A stretch of 64,000 bases of DNA from Terfezia claveryi (Eukaryota > Ascomycota > Pezizomycetes > Pezizales > Pezizaceae), in assembly GCA_015179025.1 (NCBI GenBank), contig WHUX01000021.1, positions 1 to 64,000 on the forward strand, in the 5' to 3' direction. Every line of letters starts with the position of its first letter. The first letter of the stretch is position 1. Of this stretch, positions 35,465 through 48,600 are shown piece after piece. The translations under genes and the position numbers were made by a program. The notes under the pieces are model-generated. The model made no database searches. It was not told where the DNA came from and saw only the letters and a program-made list of their open reading frames with translations.

Positions 35465-36769
35465 CGATGACGATTGACAAATTTAGGGAGACAGGAAAAG
35501 TTGTACAGTATGCTTAAGTCGGGTGTTGTTGGTTGGGAGTGGGTAGTACATCTTGCTCTCCTTGTTCGTCTGTTAGTCTAAAGGGATAAAACCGCACTTG
35601 AGAACATTGTATTTATGTTTGTGCTTTTATGGTGTTAAATCTAGAACCATAATGAATATATATCAAAAGCAGAAGTATCAATAGGATAAATTTATATATA
35701 GAATAGAGGCTACCTTTCCTAAATATCACAGTGCCCCCACATCCGCAGCGCTCGAGCACAGCCTTCCCGCTCGAACCCTTGTGAAGATCCCAATCTCAAT
35801 TTTCTCAACGTTCTGCGACAGAAGCTACAGCCGCCATACTGTTGCAAGAAAATTTGTGTCTGGAACCCAAAGTAAATCTGTGGGTATTCTCCAGTTGTAA
35901 ATAGCGAGAATTAGTCTCAATATAATGATAATTGCCAGCAACACCGCCTCACCATGACTAGACCGTTCAGATAGTTAAAGCATATGCGAGATAAAGAGTT
36001 TGCATATGTGGCACAGGCAGTTGTTACCCTGAATTGGGGCAGGCACAAATTGAAAAATTCTAATAATCAACTTTTCGACATCCAAAACAACATCCACCCA
36101 CAAAAGAATTTACATAACATACAAATCCTATAATTCCCTCCCATCAACAATATCCGTACATGTACATATGCGGAGTAGTTCTAAATTATATGTAAAAATC
36201 TCCTAGAGGGGGGGATGGGAAACCTGCCTGTTTCCCTAAGCGTGATTGCCTATGAGGATTCTCGGGACTTTTCGTGTGCATGTACGTGTGTGGTACTCTG
36301 ATCATGCGATATGTCCGTCAGGTGACTTTGTCTCAGTTACTTTCCGGCGATCTGGGAGTTGTTTTATTGGTTATATCTCTTCTTTCTGGGACTACTTTAT
36401 ATACCTTAATATCTGATAATCGGGTTACTTAGGATTGTGCCTGCTTCATAAACTATAAACTAGTTGCATGCGTACACGTCGAATGTCGGTAGGTGTCAGA
36501 ACCTGACGAATTGCAGCCTGACTATGAGGAGATCTGGTAGGTACTGTTTCAGACAACCGTAGAGACTCGAGTGTAATTTCAATGTGAACTGCATATGCGA
36601 GTTTAAAGATTTTATAAGACATGCCCATGCTCATTGTTATGTGAACGTCGGAGATAGAAATGTAGGCACAGTAATTATCCACAAATAAGTACCTACGAGC
36701 GGCTTCTACCAACCAGACTATCACAATGCCATCAAGGAAAGCCTCTACAAACATTTTCAGTGAATATAG

Positions 36770-37145
36770 CTACAAAAGTCTAGGCAGTTTCAGGAGGCAG
36801 GCTTCCTCCCACAGGTCAAAAAAACTACAACTCGATATGGGCCTAAGCCAGCAGAGGTTTCTTCCACCACCATCTCACGAGACTACAGAGAGGTTTACAT
36901 TGACAACAAGGAGGGCGGGGATCCCGGTCTTGTGTGGTCAGTGGAGACCGGCGAACTATGACAACTCAAGTTATCGGTCCTACATAGTCTCAATTTTGCA
37001 AAGATAAAGAAGGGAGCTATGATACAGAAGGCAATCTGGGACCCTTCCAGTGGATGGAAGTGAGCTCCAGATTAAAGGCTTTGCAGCTAAGGATGTCAAA
37101 ATTGGAACGAGTACTTCAGCAGAAGACTTAGATTCCATCTTGTAG
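36770..37145 (+). pseudogene. Unidentified protein-coding relic
   Basis: Protein-like text runs through several frames: FQEAGFLPQVKKTTTRYGPK then VSSTTISRDYREVYIDNKEG and GDPGLVWSVETGEL, a stop, LHSLNFAKIKKGAMIQKAIW, a frame change, then ELQIKGFAAKDVKIGTSTSA and SILstop at 37145. Amino-acid composition is ordinary, unlike the surrounding DNA. Family not recognised. Confidence 0.4.
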
Positions 37146-37228
37146 AAGTACTCTCGCCGGTTAGGCTCAAAGGGGCAAGTGGTTGTAACGGAGAATAACA
37201 AGGATTCCTAGAAGGCAAATAATGATGG

Positions 37229-37262
37229 TAGTCTGGTTGACCCGTCGGATTAGTCTGGTTGC
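37229..37262. repeat. Two direct copies of TAGTCTGGTTG
   Basis: Copies start at 37229 and 37251, 22 bp apart, just left of the fold-back element. A further copy at 37768 lies to its right, continuing GGCAC. Confidence 0.7.
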
Positions 37263-37305
37263 ACGGCTAAACCGCACTCATATTATTATTATATTTTCCT
37301 CTCTG

Positions 37306-37679
37306 GAACACTAGCACCTTAATCCTCGAGCCTTATAGCGATCGCTACCATAGTTCTCAATCCAAGTCTTTGGTTATTTGCAAGATTCCTCCACTCATAA
37401 CTTCGTAATCTTACAGAACTCGCTGAAAGCTCAGGTCGAACCTCTAAAGGGGAGGCTTCGGGACCTCTTCATGACCTTAGGTCGATCACCTGTATAGACT
37501 TTGAAATAAAAAATAAACAAACCTGCTTTGAAAACCCATTATTTGACTCACCCCTCCTTGTAAGATTACGAGGTTATGGGTGAAGCAATCTTGCAAATAA
37601 ACAAAGACTTGTATTGAGAACTATCGTAGCGATCGCTATAAGGCTCGAGGCATATGGTACTAGTGTTCTGCTTTTTCTT
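37306..37679. mobile_element. Fold-back/MITE-like element with ~110-bp inverted arms
   Basis: The left arm (37306-37415) and right arm (37558-37679) are inverted copies of about 110-120 bp with roughly 85-90% identity by eye, including an identical CCTCGAGCCTTATAGCGATC core. Each arm contains the palindrome TAGCGATCGCTA. The 140-bp centre has no coding potential. No convincing target-site duplication was seen. Confidence 0.8.
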
Positions 37680-40435
37680 AAAACATTTACATGAGTGCGT
37701 TGCATCACTTGCCAAACTAGGAATCCCTGTTATTCCGTTTCTGGCCAACTGGCGAGAGTACTATTCCTAGTCTGGTTGGCACTACTATTCCTTACACTCC
37801 ACTTAGCCGATCGCAATGCCGTACATAAAATAACATGTACCAAACTAGGAGAGAGAAGTGTTACTATAAAAAGCCGGAGATAAAAAAGCCGTCTAGCTGT
37901 TGTAATAATCTGGCACACATGTTGCGGTCTTGTCACGCTACTTCGACGAGACTTAGCTGCTTGCTGGCTGGCTTTTATAACAAGGTCCGCATGCTTTGTA
38001 GTACTCATTCTGTTTCTAGGGCTCCTTAGCCCGGCGGTGAGAAATTAAGCCAGGTTGAGTGAATTCGAATGCACCGACGACGGGTTCAAAATGGCTGAAC
38101 CCCCCAAGGCACACAGCAAACCTAACAAATCTGCAGTTCTAGCAAAATCCAGCAAAAGACAACAATGTTGACAGAGATGATGGCTAGGGATTCGAAGATA
38201 CATACATCTAGAGACTCTACTTGTATAAAGCAGCAGGTAGTGGGAAAAGAGGAAGCTGTGCGGGAGGGGTACTCAGAATTGTAACACAGAAGTAATGATC
38301 AATATTTGTATGCCACGGGGTTTGGGGGAACTGCATAGGATCGGGAAGAGCAAATATCAACGCGGTGGGAGGCATGTATGGGTCTGTGAAATATGGGTAT
38401 TAGGGCCACTGCTGTGGATTGAGGAACAATGATATCAACATAGTGGGTTTGTGGGTGATGAGTATGGGACTCCATTATGTGTGATATATGCAGGAGATGA
38501 GTTGTGGATCGGGTAGCAGATATCAATGGCTGGGATTTAGTAATTAACAAAGAACTATTTTGACACAATTTAAATTTTTCTCGGGGGTAAAAATGTTTCA
38601 TATATACATATTTTAGCATCCTATCTAGACGTACCATAGTCTGGTTGCACGACCCTCCTCCTGTGGACGTACCAAAACATGGTAACTACAAAGGAAGGAA
38701 GCTCAGGGCAGCCTGCAGGTGGTAATTATAACATTTGCAACTCGATCGGCATGGGTTGGACTTCAGGGTAACTGAATTCTGGTTCTTAAATACATCCCTT
38801 ATAAAGCAAGAAAAATGTAGCTAGTTATTCCAAACCTATTCCACGATGTCTCCTGAATATTCAGGGTATAGGAAGTAGGATACGATAAATTCGCAGCTAC
38901 TACACTAGAATATATGAGAAACAATTCGATTTGTGTTTAAGGGACCACCTGAACCTCTCGAGGTGCCAGACTAAGTACACGAATTTCGAAGCGAGTTGAC
39001 TCCAGCTGGCGAACTATGCCGAATGTAAAAGCCGTCTATGTTCACCACGGTCCGCAATATGAAGCGCATCTCTGTTGACAATATGATTCTTCAATAGTCG
39101 AAGATAAGATTATTACTGAGGGAAATAAATAGAAATGGAGGACCTAAAATACAAGCCAATCAAGAAGCAGCCCAACGACGTGCTTGATTGCTAGGCTTCT
39201 AACTAGTCACCCGCTGGTTCTGATCTGATTAGCAATGCATTCCGTAACGGACCTCCAATACATTGCACATTTTCCCAATGAGATTCCTTAAATGATATGC
39301 TACGGCGCTATAGGTTTCATCAAGACTCTTCTAACACAGGCAAGATTAGAGAGTTGAAGTTATTACGTCAAGTAGCTATTTCTTATTGCTGAAACAAAAG
39401 CATACGGGGTTTGATGTGCATACAGTCTCATTCAGAGAAGTCTTCTGAATGCATATACAGAATATAACTGAGAATAAGCAGCTTTCAAATCAAGGAGTAT
39501 CAAGTATTGGGCAACTGTGACGTGAAGGCCATTGCCCTAGCTCGATTCTTGATTATTCTAAGCATCACTGGCGGCGGACCAATAAAGTCGGGCACGAGTG
39601 GACAGGTAGGTAGCTAGAAGGAATAAAAAAAATAAATATCTAGTATACGGTACTACCCCTGTGCATGGTAGGGCCTTGGCCTCTTAATATTGAGAGTTCA
39701 GGGTAACGCTTCAAGAGGATTATATCGAGCTATCTCAATTGGCTGCAATCAGAGATTTGAAATTGAAATTGGTGGAGCATAGTCTGGTTGTCGGACAAGA
39801 ACTTTTTGTGACGAGACTAACATTTGGGAAGATCTCACTAGATATGTTCTCATTTTCTACGATTCCTAATATCCCAATCGGACTATAATCAGGCATATCG
39901 CCTACGCATCGAACTTAGTAAGAAATGATTCAATAAAGGATCATGTAGAAATTATTGAGATGAGGAAGAAGTTCAACAACCTGATTGAAGATCGATGTCT
40001 TTGGCTTGCCCAGTCAAGTAAAGACCACAGATGAAGGGAAGAGCTTGTAAGTTACCATATGAAAAATTCACATGAAAATTCACTCTCATTTCGGCAATAG
40101 TTAGTATGAATGCTATACCGAGACTGAAGATGCTGTTATGCTGGTGGAGAGGGGATTGGCACCTGATATGGTTTCACTAGATTTGGTTTCACTAGACTGA
40201 TCATCACGAATTTCCTTCGCTGAGGTCGTGAAGCCTAAGTGCCAATTGGAGAACATTAATTGCGAGAAGTGCAAAGAGCTCGGCTTCTCCATTGTCAGTG
40301 ATTAAAGCAGGAGTCAGTTGCATTGGCACGCTGTGGGTTTCTAGGACATTTGATGGAACCCCGGTCTGGTGGTGGAAAACACTACATACTTACAGTAGAG
40401 TGTACGACGGAGTTTCCGCTCACTGAGACATACAA

Positions 40436-41231
40436 GCATAGCTCAACTGTTATTGGGCCGAATGGGATCAAACATTGGGGAATCTTATACATATATGGTA
40501 TTTTCGCAGGCTAAGTGGTCAAGGGCCTGCTACTGGAACTATCTCGGTAAAATAATATGGTTGGATGTAGGAGGTTTAAGGAGGAAGTATATTCTTTTCA
40601 AAGGGCTCGGATGACTGTGTGTGACCAAAAACATTGTTTTCACTTTGTATTCATATAATATCTGCGTGTGTGGGTACCACCGCCTCTTGGTAGGTTTGGT
40701 TGCGGGGAGCGTATTCTTGGAATATCTCTGTCAAAGAAAGGCTCAATATATGGCCCAATGACTCCTTCCCCCTATTGAGGGTGGTATTCGGGGCCGATCT
40801 AGACCTCTCTTGTTGGAGTTATGCTCAGATTTAGCCTTTTATCCTACGGAGCCACCGTAGCATAACTAAGTCTATAGTTATCAGATTAACGCTTGAAAGA
40901 TGTCCTATCATGCATAGTTTCTTGGTACAGTAGCTATTGAATGCGCTATCCACTCTGTGGGTGGGGCAGCTGTGGGATTACCCTCTTGTAGGCTAATACG
41001 ACTCCCCTACATGCATACATTTCCTGAAACTTCAGATACAAAGTGAAGATATTAATTTTGGCCACTCTCACCCTTTCATAAAAATATATTTCCTCCTAGT
41101 ACTCCTATACCAACCATATTAATTCACCGAGGTAGTTCCAATAGCGGGCCCTTGAACACTTAGCCTACCATATATGTATAAGATTTCCCCAACTTTTGAC
41201 CTTATTCGGCCCAAAAACAGTTGAGCTATGC
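40436..41231. mobile_element. Diverged inverted-repeat pair, ~200-bp arms
   Basis: The left arm 40436-40650 and right arm 41036-41231 are imperfect inverted copies sharing GCATAGCTCAACTG, TTATACATATATGG, a GGAGGAA(G/A)TATATT block and CACTTTGTAT in the same order. The 385-bp interior has no long frame. It looks like a non-autonomous DNA element or two opposed copies of one repeat. Confidence 0.7.
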
Positions 41232-42620
41232 TGGACAGCGGCACTTTTGCACAAAAATTGCTCTGTCTTCATAAATGACAGAAATAGTTAGATTGCAGCT
41301 ATCACTCCATAAAATACAGCTTAAAAACCTTTCATTGAATATTTATTCTAAAGGTAGCCCATTGCAGTGGAGTTTGCCTTTATTCAATAACTATCTTGCA
41401 TAAATAGGGTTCGAGATAAATAAAGTTAGATATGATCTTCGACTCTATTGAATGTTAAAAATGATCTATGACAGACATTTATTTTACCAATTTTTTGCAA
41501 ATGGATCTGTTTTCGTGTACAAGTGCTCTAGAAACTTTTATCCACGATTACCAAAAGGCCAGTCTTGCTGATTGTGACCATCTCATCACAGAACGTTTGT
41601 TGTGCTTGGCGTCATGCGACACTGTCAGAATTCCTAGGCAGGAAAACTCGTGACTTTCAATTGCCTCAAGCTTAACGGTATTTAGTACTTAAGCCGACAT
41701 CGATTACTTGAATTCTAGTCTTAGTCTGATGTTTCAAGGCAGCTTGAATTTTGGAAATCCGATCAGCGAACTTGCATAGGTCACAGGTCTTCACAATAGA
41801 GAGCACGAAACTCCGCTGGGCATGAGAACATCATCAACTCATCAGGCCGCAGTAGTTTGGGAGACCGCTCTCGGCTTCTCTTTCGCTTTAGTTACCCGAC
41901 TAAGTTTACCTGTCATACTCACGCCTCCTCCTACAGCCTTTCACTGTCTTCTATATCACCAAATAAGTCGACCCTTCCATACGTGAAGGTTCTAGCTCCG
42001 TTGTAAGTCGCACTGTCATCGATCCAATTCTATTGCTCATACTCCCCCTACCAATCAAGATATCGAGTCAGGCCGGACGATGGCGATTCTGGCTTGTATT
42101 TATTGTTGATCATTTGGATTTTGGCTTCTTAGTTTTATAGAACAGCAAGATCGTCTGCAGCAAGGGCCTTGTATCTTCACGTCAGAAGATCCTGGTCACC
42201 TTAAACTTGCCAATCCCCGCCACATCTCCAAACCAAAGCCAGTCTGGAAGGGAGCTATAAACGTAGCACCTACGTGCCAGTGCTATTGCTATATCAAGAG
42301 CTCTGCTCAGTTTCTATCGCGTGTGGATGATACATTCCTCCTTAGCTGGGACCATATGAGTCGGGCTTGCAGTACAAAACATCTAGTGAACGAAGCAGCC
42401 CACCTGCTCGGACCATCTGTTGGTTGGTTAGTCGGCATCTGGTACCTAGGCGATAAAAACCGATTGGTGGGAGAAAGAGCTCTGTGGTGATTACTCGGAG
42501 CCTCATAACAACTGGATAGCAAGCACAGCACTCTACCTGTCGGACTGCTAGAGAGCTTGCAATAGTTTTTCGAATTAATCACCATTCTCTCACGCACTTT
42601 GACAGATTAGTACTTCGAAA

Positions 42621-45600
42621 ATGGCATCCTATCTTCCATCGTTTCAGCGCTTTATGCCACAGTCGATGCAGAAGCGACTCTTAAGATACCTCTTAACAAG
42701 CTATGCACCCGTGGACCTCTCCACCATTGAACTGGACAAGCTTGATTTCCAGCTCGGGCGAAAGAGTGTCGTTGCTTTATCAGATGTCGGGCTTGATGGC
42801 TCTGTAAGTAATACTTCTTACTTCCCAAACCATGGCCTAGCTAGATATTAATGTTCGTTTTAGAAACTCCACCCAATGCTCAACCTACCCGAGGAGCTCC
42901 AGATCACCACAGCTTCGGTTGGCAACTTGACCATCAATATTCCGTTGGATTTACATAGGTCCCCAATAGAGGTCTTCATAGATGGTGTTAAGGTCGTTGC
43001 AACGTTGTTATCCCCCACGGAAGTAGAAGAATGTAGGGACAAAAAGCGGAAAGGGCGGCGGAAATGTAAAGCAGGAGATGACAAGAGTAGGGTGATAGCC
43101 AGCATTTTACCAACACCAGAGGAAGTTGCAAGGGATTTTGTTCAGAAGCAACCAACAAAGGCAAAGCGTAAATTGGAGCGCTCTGTCATGGCTGCTTACG
43201 GGGAGGCCAGTGGCTTCTGGCACAATGACTTTGGTGATGGGATGGATAATGGGACAGAGTCTACTCCCAGCATTACTGGAGACAGGGGCGATGAAGATGA
43301 CAGCATAATAGGAGAGACATATGGTCACCAGCATACTCTAGGCACTTCCGCGTTACCAGAAAGCTCTCGACAGCCGATATCAGCACCCATTGCTGGGGAT
43401 ACAGAAGTTGCCGGTGAGGAAGACGACTCTAGCGATGAGGAGGAAACTGAATTAGGAACGGGAACAACCCTGGAAGTCCCAGAGTTCTTGGCATCGTTTA
43501 TCAAGGGCATTGGAGATAGATTACAGCTTCATGTAGGCGAAGTCACTGCCTCTGTTCAAATCCGCAAAAGCCAAGCATTTCCACATCTACCTTCACCTAC
43601 TGTTATTCCTCCCTACGCGGATGAACAAATGGTTACTCTAGAGTTTTGCATGGCTGGAGTGATCATAGAAGGGGTCACAGTGGTGTCGGCAGAGGTGGAT
43701 ATATCGGCGTTCGCACCATCAGGCAGTGGCCAAATCAAGGCGGGTAAGAAAAAAATACAACTCAACAGGTTGAATGCTTTTTTGGTCGGGGAGGAAGGAT
43801 GGTTCGATGAGCCAACGACAAATGATGCGGAGCAACGTACCGATAAATCAAGTGGAGGGTATGATGGAACGGATTCTCCATATGGTCACATGCAAGAAAG
43901 TGTATGCACTGTCAAAGATGCTGGAGCAAGTGTGGCTACTCTGAAAGGAGAGGCGAGCCCACCTTGTCTATCAACCCCAAAGCCAATGATTCACAATCCT
44001 CCCCCACAATCAGAACCATCGCAAATGTCAACGGCGTCTTCATCTCTATCAGGTGATGATGATGATGATGGCGGTGATATATTTGAAAGTCCTTATGATT
44101 CTATGGCTGAAGAAGAGCATGACAAACTATCAGCAAGTGTTGTGAGCTTGGGGAGCCTCAGCGACACTGGAACAACCCATATATCACAGCAAGAGCATCT
44201 AACAGAAAGTCAGATATTTGCTGATCCCGACGATGATCCCAACGATGAATTACACCGTCAAGTCCATAGTCGCGAAGTACAGAATGAAACTGAGGAGTTG
44301 CCATTCGTTATGGCAAGCAATATAGCCGATTTTGAGGCGACTGGCCCCCTGCCACATGAAGTAAACCAATACGGGCATAATTTGATGCCTTCAAGCGGGG
44401 ACTGTCTTGATCTGCCTCCTTTGCCATCATCACCTACAGAACTCACCTCCAGCCGAGCCTCGATATCACTGGGCTCCTTACCACTGAGTCCAATGTCTCT
44501 CAGCCATCTCCCATGCTCCAGAGGTACAGGAGACGAAGTGGAGTCTTATACACTCCATAAATCCACACCTCCCCTGATTCCCACTCCTTTGCTTGGGGAA
44601 GCTACCTTAGACAGCACACCGCAATCTTCCATAGAATCGCTTCCACCTCCGCCTCCGCCTCCAGAGCCTAAAATACCTACATTTTTTTCGAATACAACAC
44701 AGGAGCTTGATCCACATAGCCCTGCCCATAGTCCTTCTGCAACCCTGACAGCCCAAGAGAGCCTTTTGCAGCGAAGTATCTCATTCCATCCGACTGGCCG
44801 AACCCAGAGTATCTCCAGCGGCACAACTTCCGAGTCTGAGTGGGAAGATGATGAAGATGCTAGACAAAAACTGTCTGAGTCTATGTTCTTCTCTCACGAA
44901 GACGCAGGGAGCCTATACATGAGTGCCATGAGTGGGACCATGCAGTCTACTGCTCGTTTCTCCCACCTTGACACATTTGGCTTCATTGGCACTGATGGAG
45001 CACGAGATGTTGACAATGCTATGGGCGCAAGTCCCAGGGGGGGCAGAGGAAAGGAGAGGTTCAAGGGGAGGAGTTAACCGAAGATGAGTTGGAACAGAGG
45101 CTAAAGAGACTTGTCGGTTCGGTCTCAAATACACAAAGTGCAGAGTCTAGCCCTGCGGCCCCACCAGCAAAAAGAATGAAGAAGAAAATTGCAGAGATTG
45201 ACTATGTGGAAGTATGGGTTCCAGCACTCGCAACCCCGGGGGCAGCACCTAGAACAGTCTCCCCTCCACCAGAGCCTGTGGTTGGTAATCTAGGTAGAGG
45301 TATGGAAGCTATACACCATGGGCATCTTCCGGGGTCATTTTCGATGTATGGCGCTTCCCCGCCAGCAGCAAAGATGACACCAGCTTCTCCGAGGCCTGTC
45401 ACGCCTAGGGTTGCTGGGGTGGGGTCAAGTTCGCCGAGAGCACAATGGAGCAGCAAGATAGGCATCCTGGCGCACTTACTTCCAAAGATGCTGAAGTGGA
45501 GGTATTCGTAGGAAAAGTCACTATGAAGGCTGACCTTATTGTTGGTGGGTTGTTGGCAAAAGTGTTCGCGGCACTCGGCTTTGTCCATACAACTTACGAG

Positions 45601-48600
45601 TCGGAAGACCAGAAGGAGAAGATACCGGAAGTAAAAAAAGAAGAGGAAGGAAGCTCTAAGAAGAGAGTGGAGATGGTTGTCGGGGAGGTGGATTGTCGAC
45701 TCGTTCAGACACTCTTTGGACAATTACTATTGGATAATGGCGGGCCTGAACTAGAAGCTATAGAACATGAGGAGGATGGGGATGCCATCCTAGATTTGAA
45801 CGTTCAACATCTGAGGCTTACCTTGTCCACACTGGTTCCGAGATCAACGAGTTCACTCGCCGGGCATCTCATAATGACGACGAAACTATCGTTGGGAAAT
45901 ATTGAACTTAGAGACGCAAAGGGCGCATTCATTAATTTTGCCGCAAACTCACCAGGGCGTCTAGGAGCATCACTCCACGGCTACCAAGACAAGAGAAGGA
46001 CCTCATCCGTGGAAAAAGGGATTGCGATGCAAAGTGACGTGAAAGTTACCATCACCACCGCTGGGAGGAAAACAAAGATTGATGTTGAAACACTTCCACT
46101 TCATGTGAAGTGTCAGTTGGGGAGGATTGAAGAACTACTAGACTGCTTAGGAGGCTTTGGCAAAGTGCTGGGACTTAGCAGCACTGGACCTAGTGGCTCC
46201 AGTACTCCAACGCCGGTTACCTACAAACAAACTAAAGGAGTTACTTGGAAGGAGGATGCAACCAGAATATCCCAGCAATCCTCACCCACGCCATCGCTTG
46301 CTACTCCCCAGCCAGAGGTTAAGATTGATGCCAACATTGGAGGACTGATCATTAACCTTGCAGGCGAAGAAGGCGCTGTGGGATTGAGAACATCCATCAT
46401 CAAAGTAAGGAAGCGGAACGACCTGGCTACCATCATTGGTATTGAACAGATAGTTTTGGTAGGACCTTATCTTGTGGACAAGGCAAATGACGCAGATACC
46501 AGAATTACCATTGACAATACAAGAATGGAGTTTTCTGGCAAACCGAATAATGAAGATCTCGCCCGGTTGCTCAAATTGTTGACACCAAGCAAAGACAAGT
46601 TCGCGTCAGATGACGATATCATGTTGGACATTTTGCTCGAGCAGCGGAGGCAAGGAAGCGTTCTTAGGGTTTCAGTAGGTAGAGTGAAGGCGGAGGTGGA
46701 CAACCTGAAGGAGTTCGAAAAATTTCAAACTCTTGGTGAGGAAGTTGCAAAAATCCTAGCCGTAACAAATTATATTCCCCAAGACGAAAGACCAGGACTA
46801 CTCACACTCCTCTACGTAGGGAGTGTGGATGTGGGCATGGACCTTGGAGAAGTAGTTGGAAAGGTCGATTTTACTGTCAAAGAACTCGAACTCAGTCATG
46901 TTGGAGGACCTAATCTCATCGCCCTAGCAATGGGTAACATTTGCGTGCAGAGGAATGGCACTGAGCAGTTGGTCGGAGAAGGGTTGCCAAAGGAGATTGC
47001 TATCAGGGGCTTCACCAATCATGCTGCCACCGGAGCCAGAAAGGTCACTGGCGATGAAGATCGCCCAATGGTCATGATACGAATGCTGGGGGATGACCCT
47101 GAACCCATCATCAAGATCAAACTATGGAACCTTAGGGTAGAATACAACGTCGACACTCTCATGGCACTAATGAATTCCCCAGGGGCTACAGCTGATGGAA
47201 TTGCGCGTGAAATGGTGGATTCTATTGCTACATTGACTGAGAAGCAAGTGATGAGGGAATTAGGAGGAAAGAAGAAGAGACATGTCAATAGCCCTTACGA
47301 CGCCACCAGAGTAGCATCACCTACTGCGGAACCAGCCAATAAACCTCTCAGAGTGGAAGTTGTAATTCGAGACAGCATCTTAGGCCTAAACCCACTAATC
47401 TTGCCCTCACGCGGGTTGGTTATTCTGACAGAATCCAAGTTTTATCTTGAATTACCCTCACCTCAAGCGGAACTGGAAATGAATGTTGAGATTAAAAGGG
47501 CATCATTATCATTAATTGACGATGTTCACAACCTATTAACTCCTGAAACAGTGCTCAGCGAAGGAAGGCATAGGAGAAGGAAGGAAGCTTTGAGTGAGCA
47601 CCTTGCTGCCATCGCAGAACTCGGCTACGTCAGCATCTCAAGTATATCATCTGCGAGAGCGACCCTCAAACTTGTTGAGAGTGAAGTCCCTGGCGACAAA
47701 TGTGTGGATCTTGAACTTTATGATGATCTCTTCATTATGGAAACTTGTGCAGACTCTACACAGACATTGTTAGGAATCGTCAATGGACTCAAGCCACCAC
47801 TACCGGAAGGAGAGGAAGTTAAGTACTGTACCGAAGTCATGCCAATTGATATCTTCGCCAGCATGATTGATGACGCGTTTGTGCCGGGTAGGAGACGGAG
47901 CCAAGCAATAGAGAGCTCAGCTATTAGAGAGGGCACGGCGATGATTGCGAATATTCTTCCAGGTATACAAGAAGCTATAATGGAAGATGGGGACATGGTT
48001 AGCGATGACGTTCCAATGAACTTGACCTTTGTTGAGAGCTACTACGGAAAATCCAATGTCAACTACAATTACTCTCAGGAAGAATTGGCAGAGGATATGC
48101 TTGCTAATGACCTCACCCACATTGCCAAACCTTCGAGACCTCTCAAGATTGGAGAGAGAGGAGAGCTGAAGACATTCGAAGAACAGATACAGCAACTGGA
48201 TGACACGCCTCTAGAGATTCTTGACAATCATTTTTCTGTTGTGCCTAAAGCGTCATTGATCGAGATGGCGGCAAAATCTGCAATCGGGGCACCAGTTAGA
48301 ATCAAGATAAGGGACGTGCATTTCATCTGGAATCTCCATGACGGGTATGATTGGCCGAGAACTAGAGATACAATCACCAAAGCCGTTAAGACGGTGGAAG
48401 GGAGAGTCTTACAGAGGAGAGGTAGCAATAACGACTCACGGCCCTCGTTCGATATGGAAGACGATGACCCAGAGTCTGTCATCGGAGATTTGCTATTCAA
48501 CTCTATATACATTGGCATTCCCGCGAATCGGGACCCTAGAGAGCTATCAAAGCAGATAAATAACAATCTGGAAGGTACAGATATGATGTCCGAAACAGGA

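Larger units (their letters stand above)
35465..42620. other. 7-kb gene-poor, repeat-bearing island
   Basis: No intact gene. Longest frames are about 60-110 residues and unconvincing. It contains a relic (36770-37145), a fold-back element (37306-37679), an inverted pair (40436-41231) and TAGTCTGGTTG copies at about 36709, 37229, 37251, 37768, 38637 and 39780. Confidence 0.7.
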
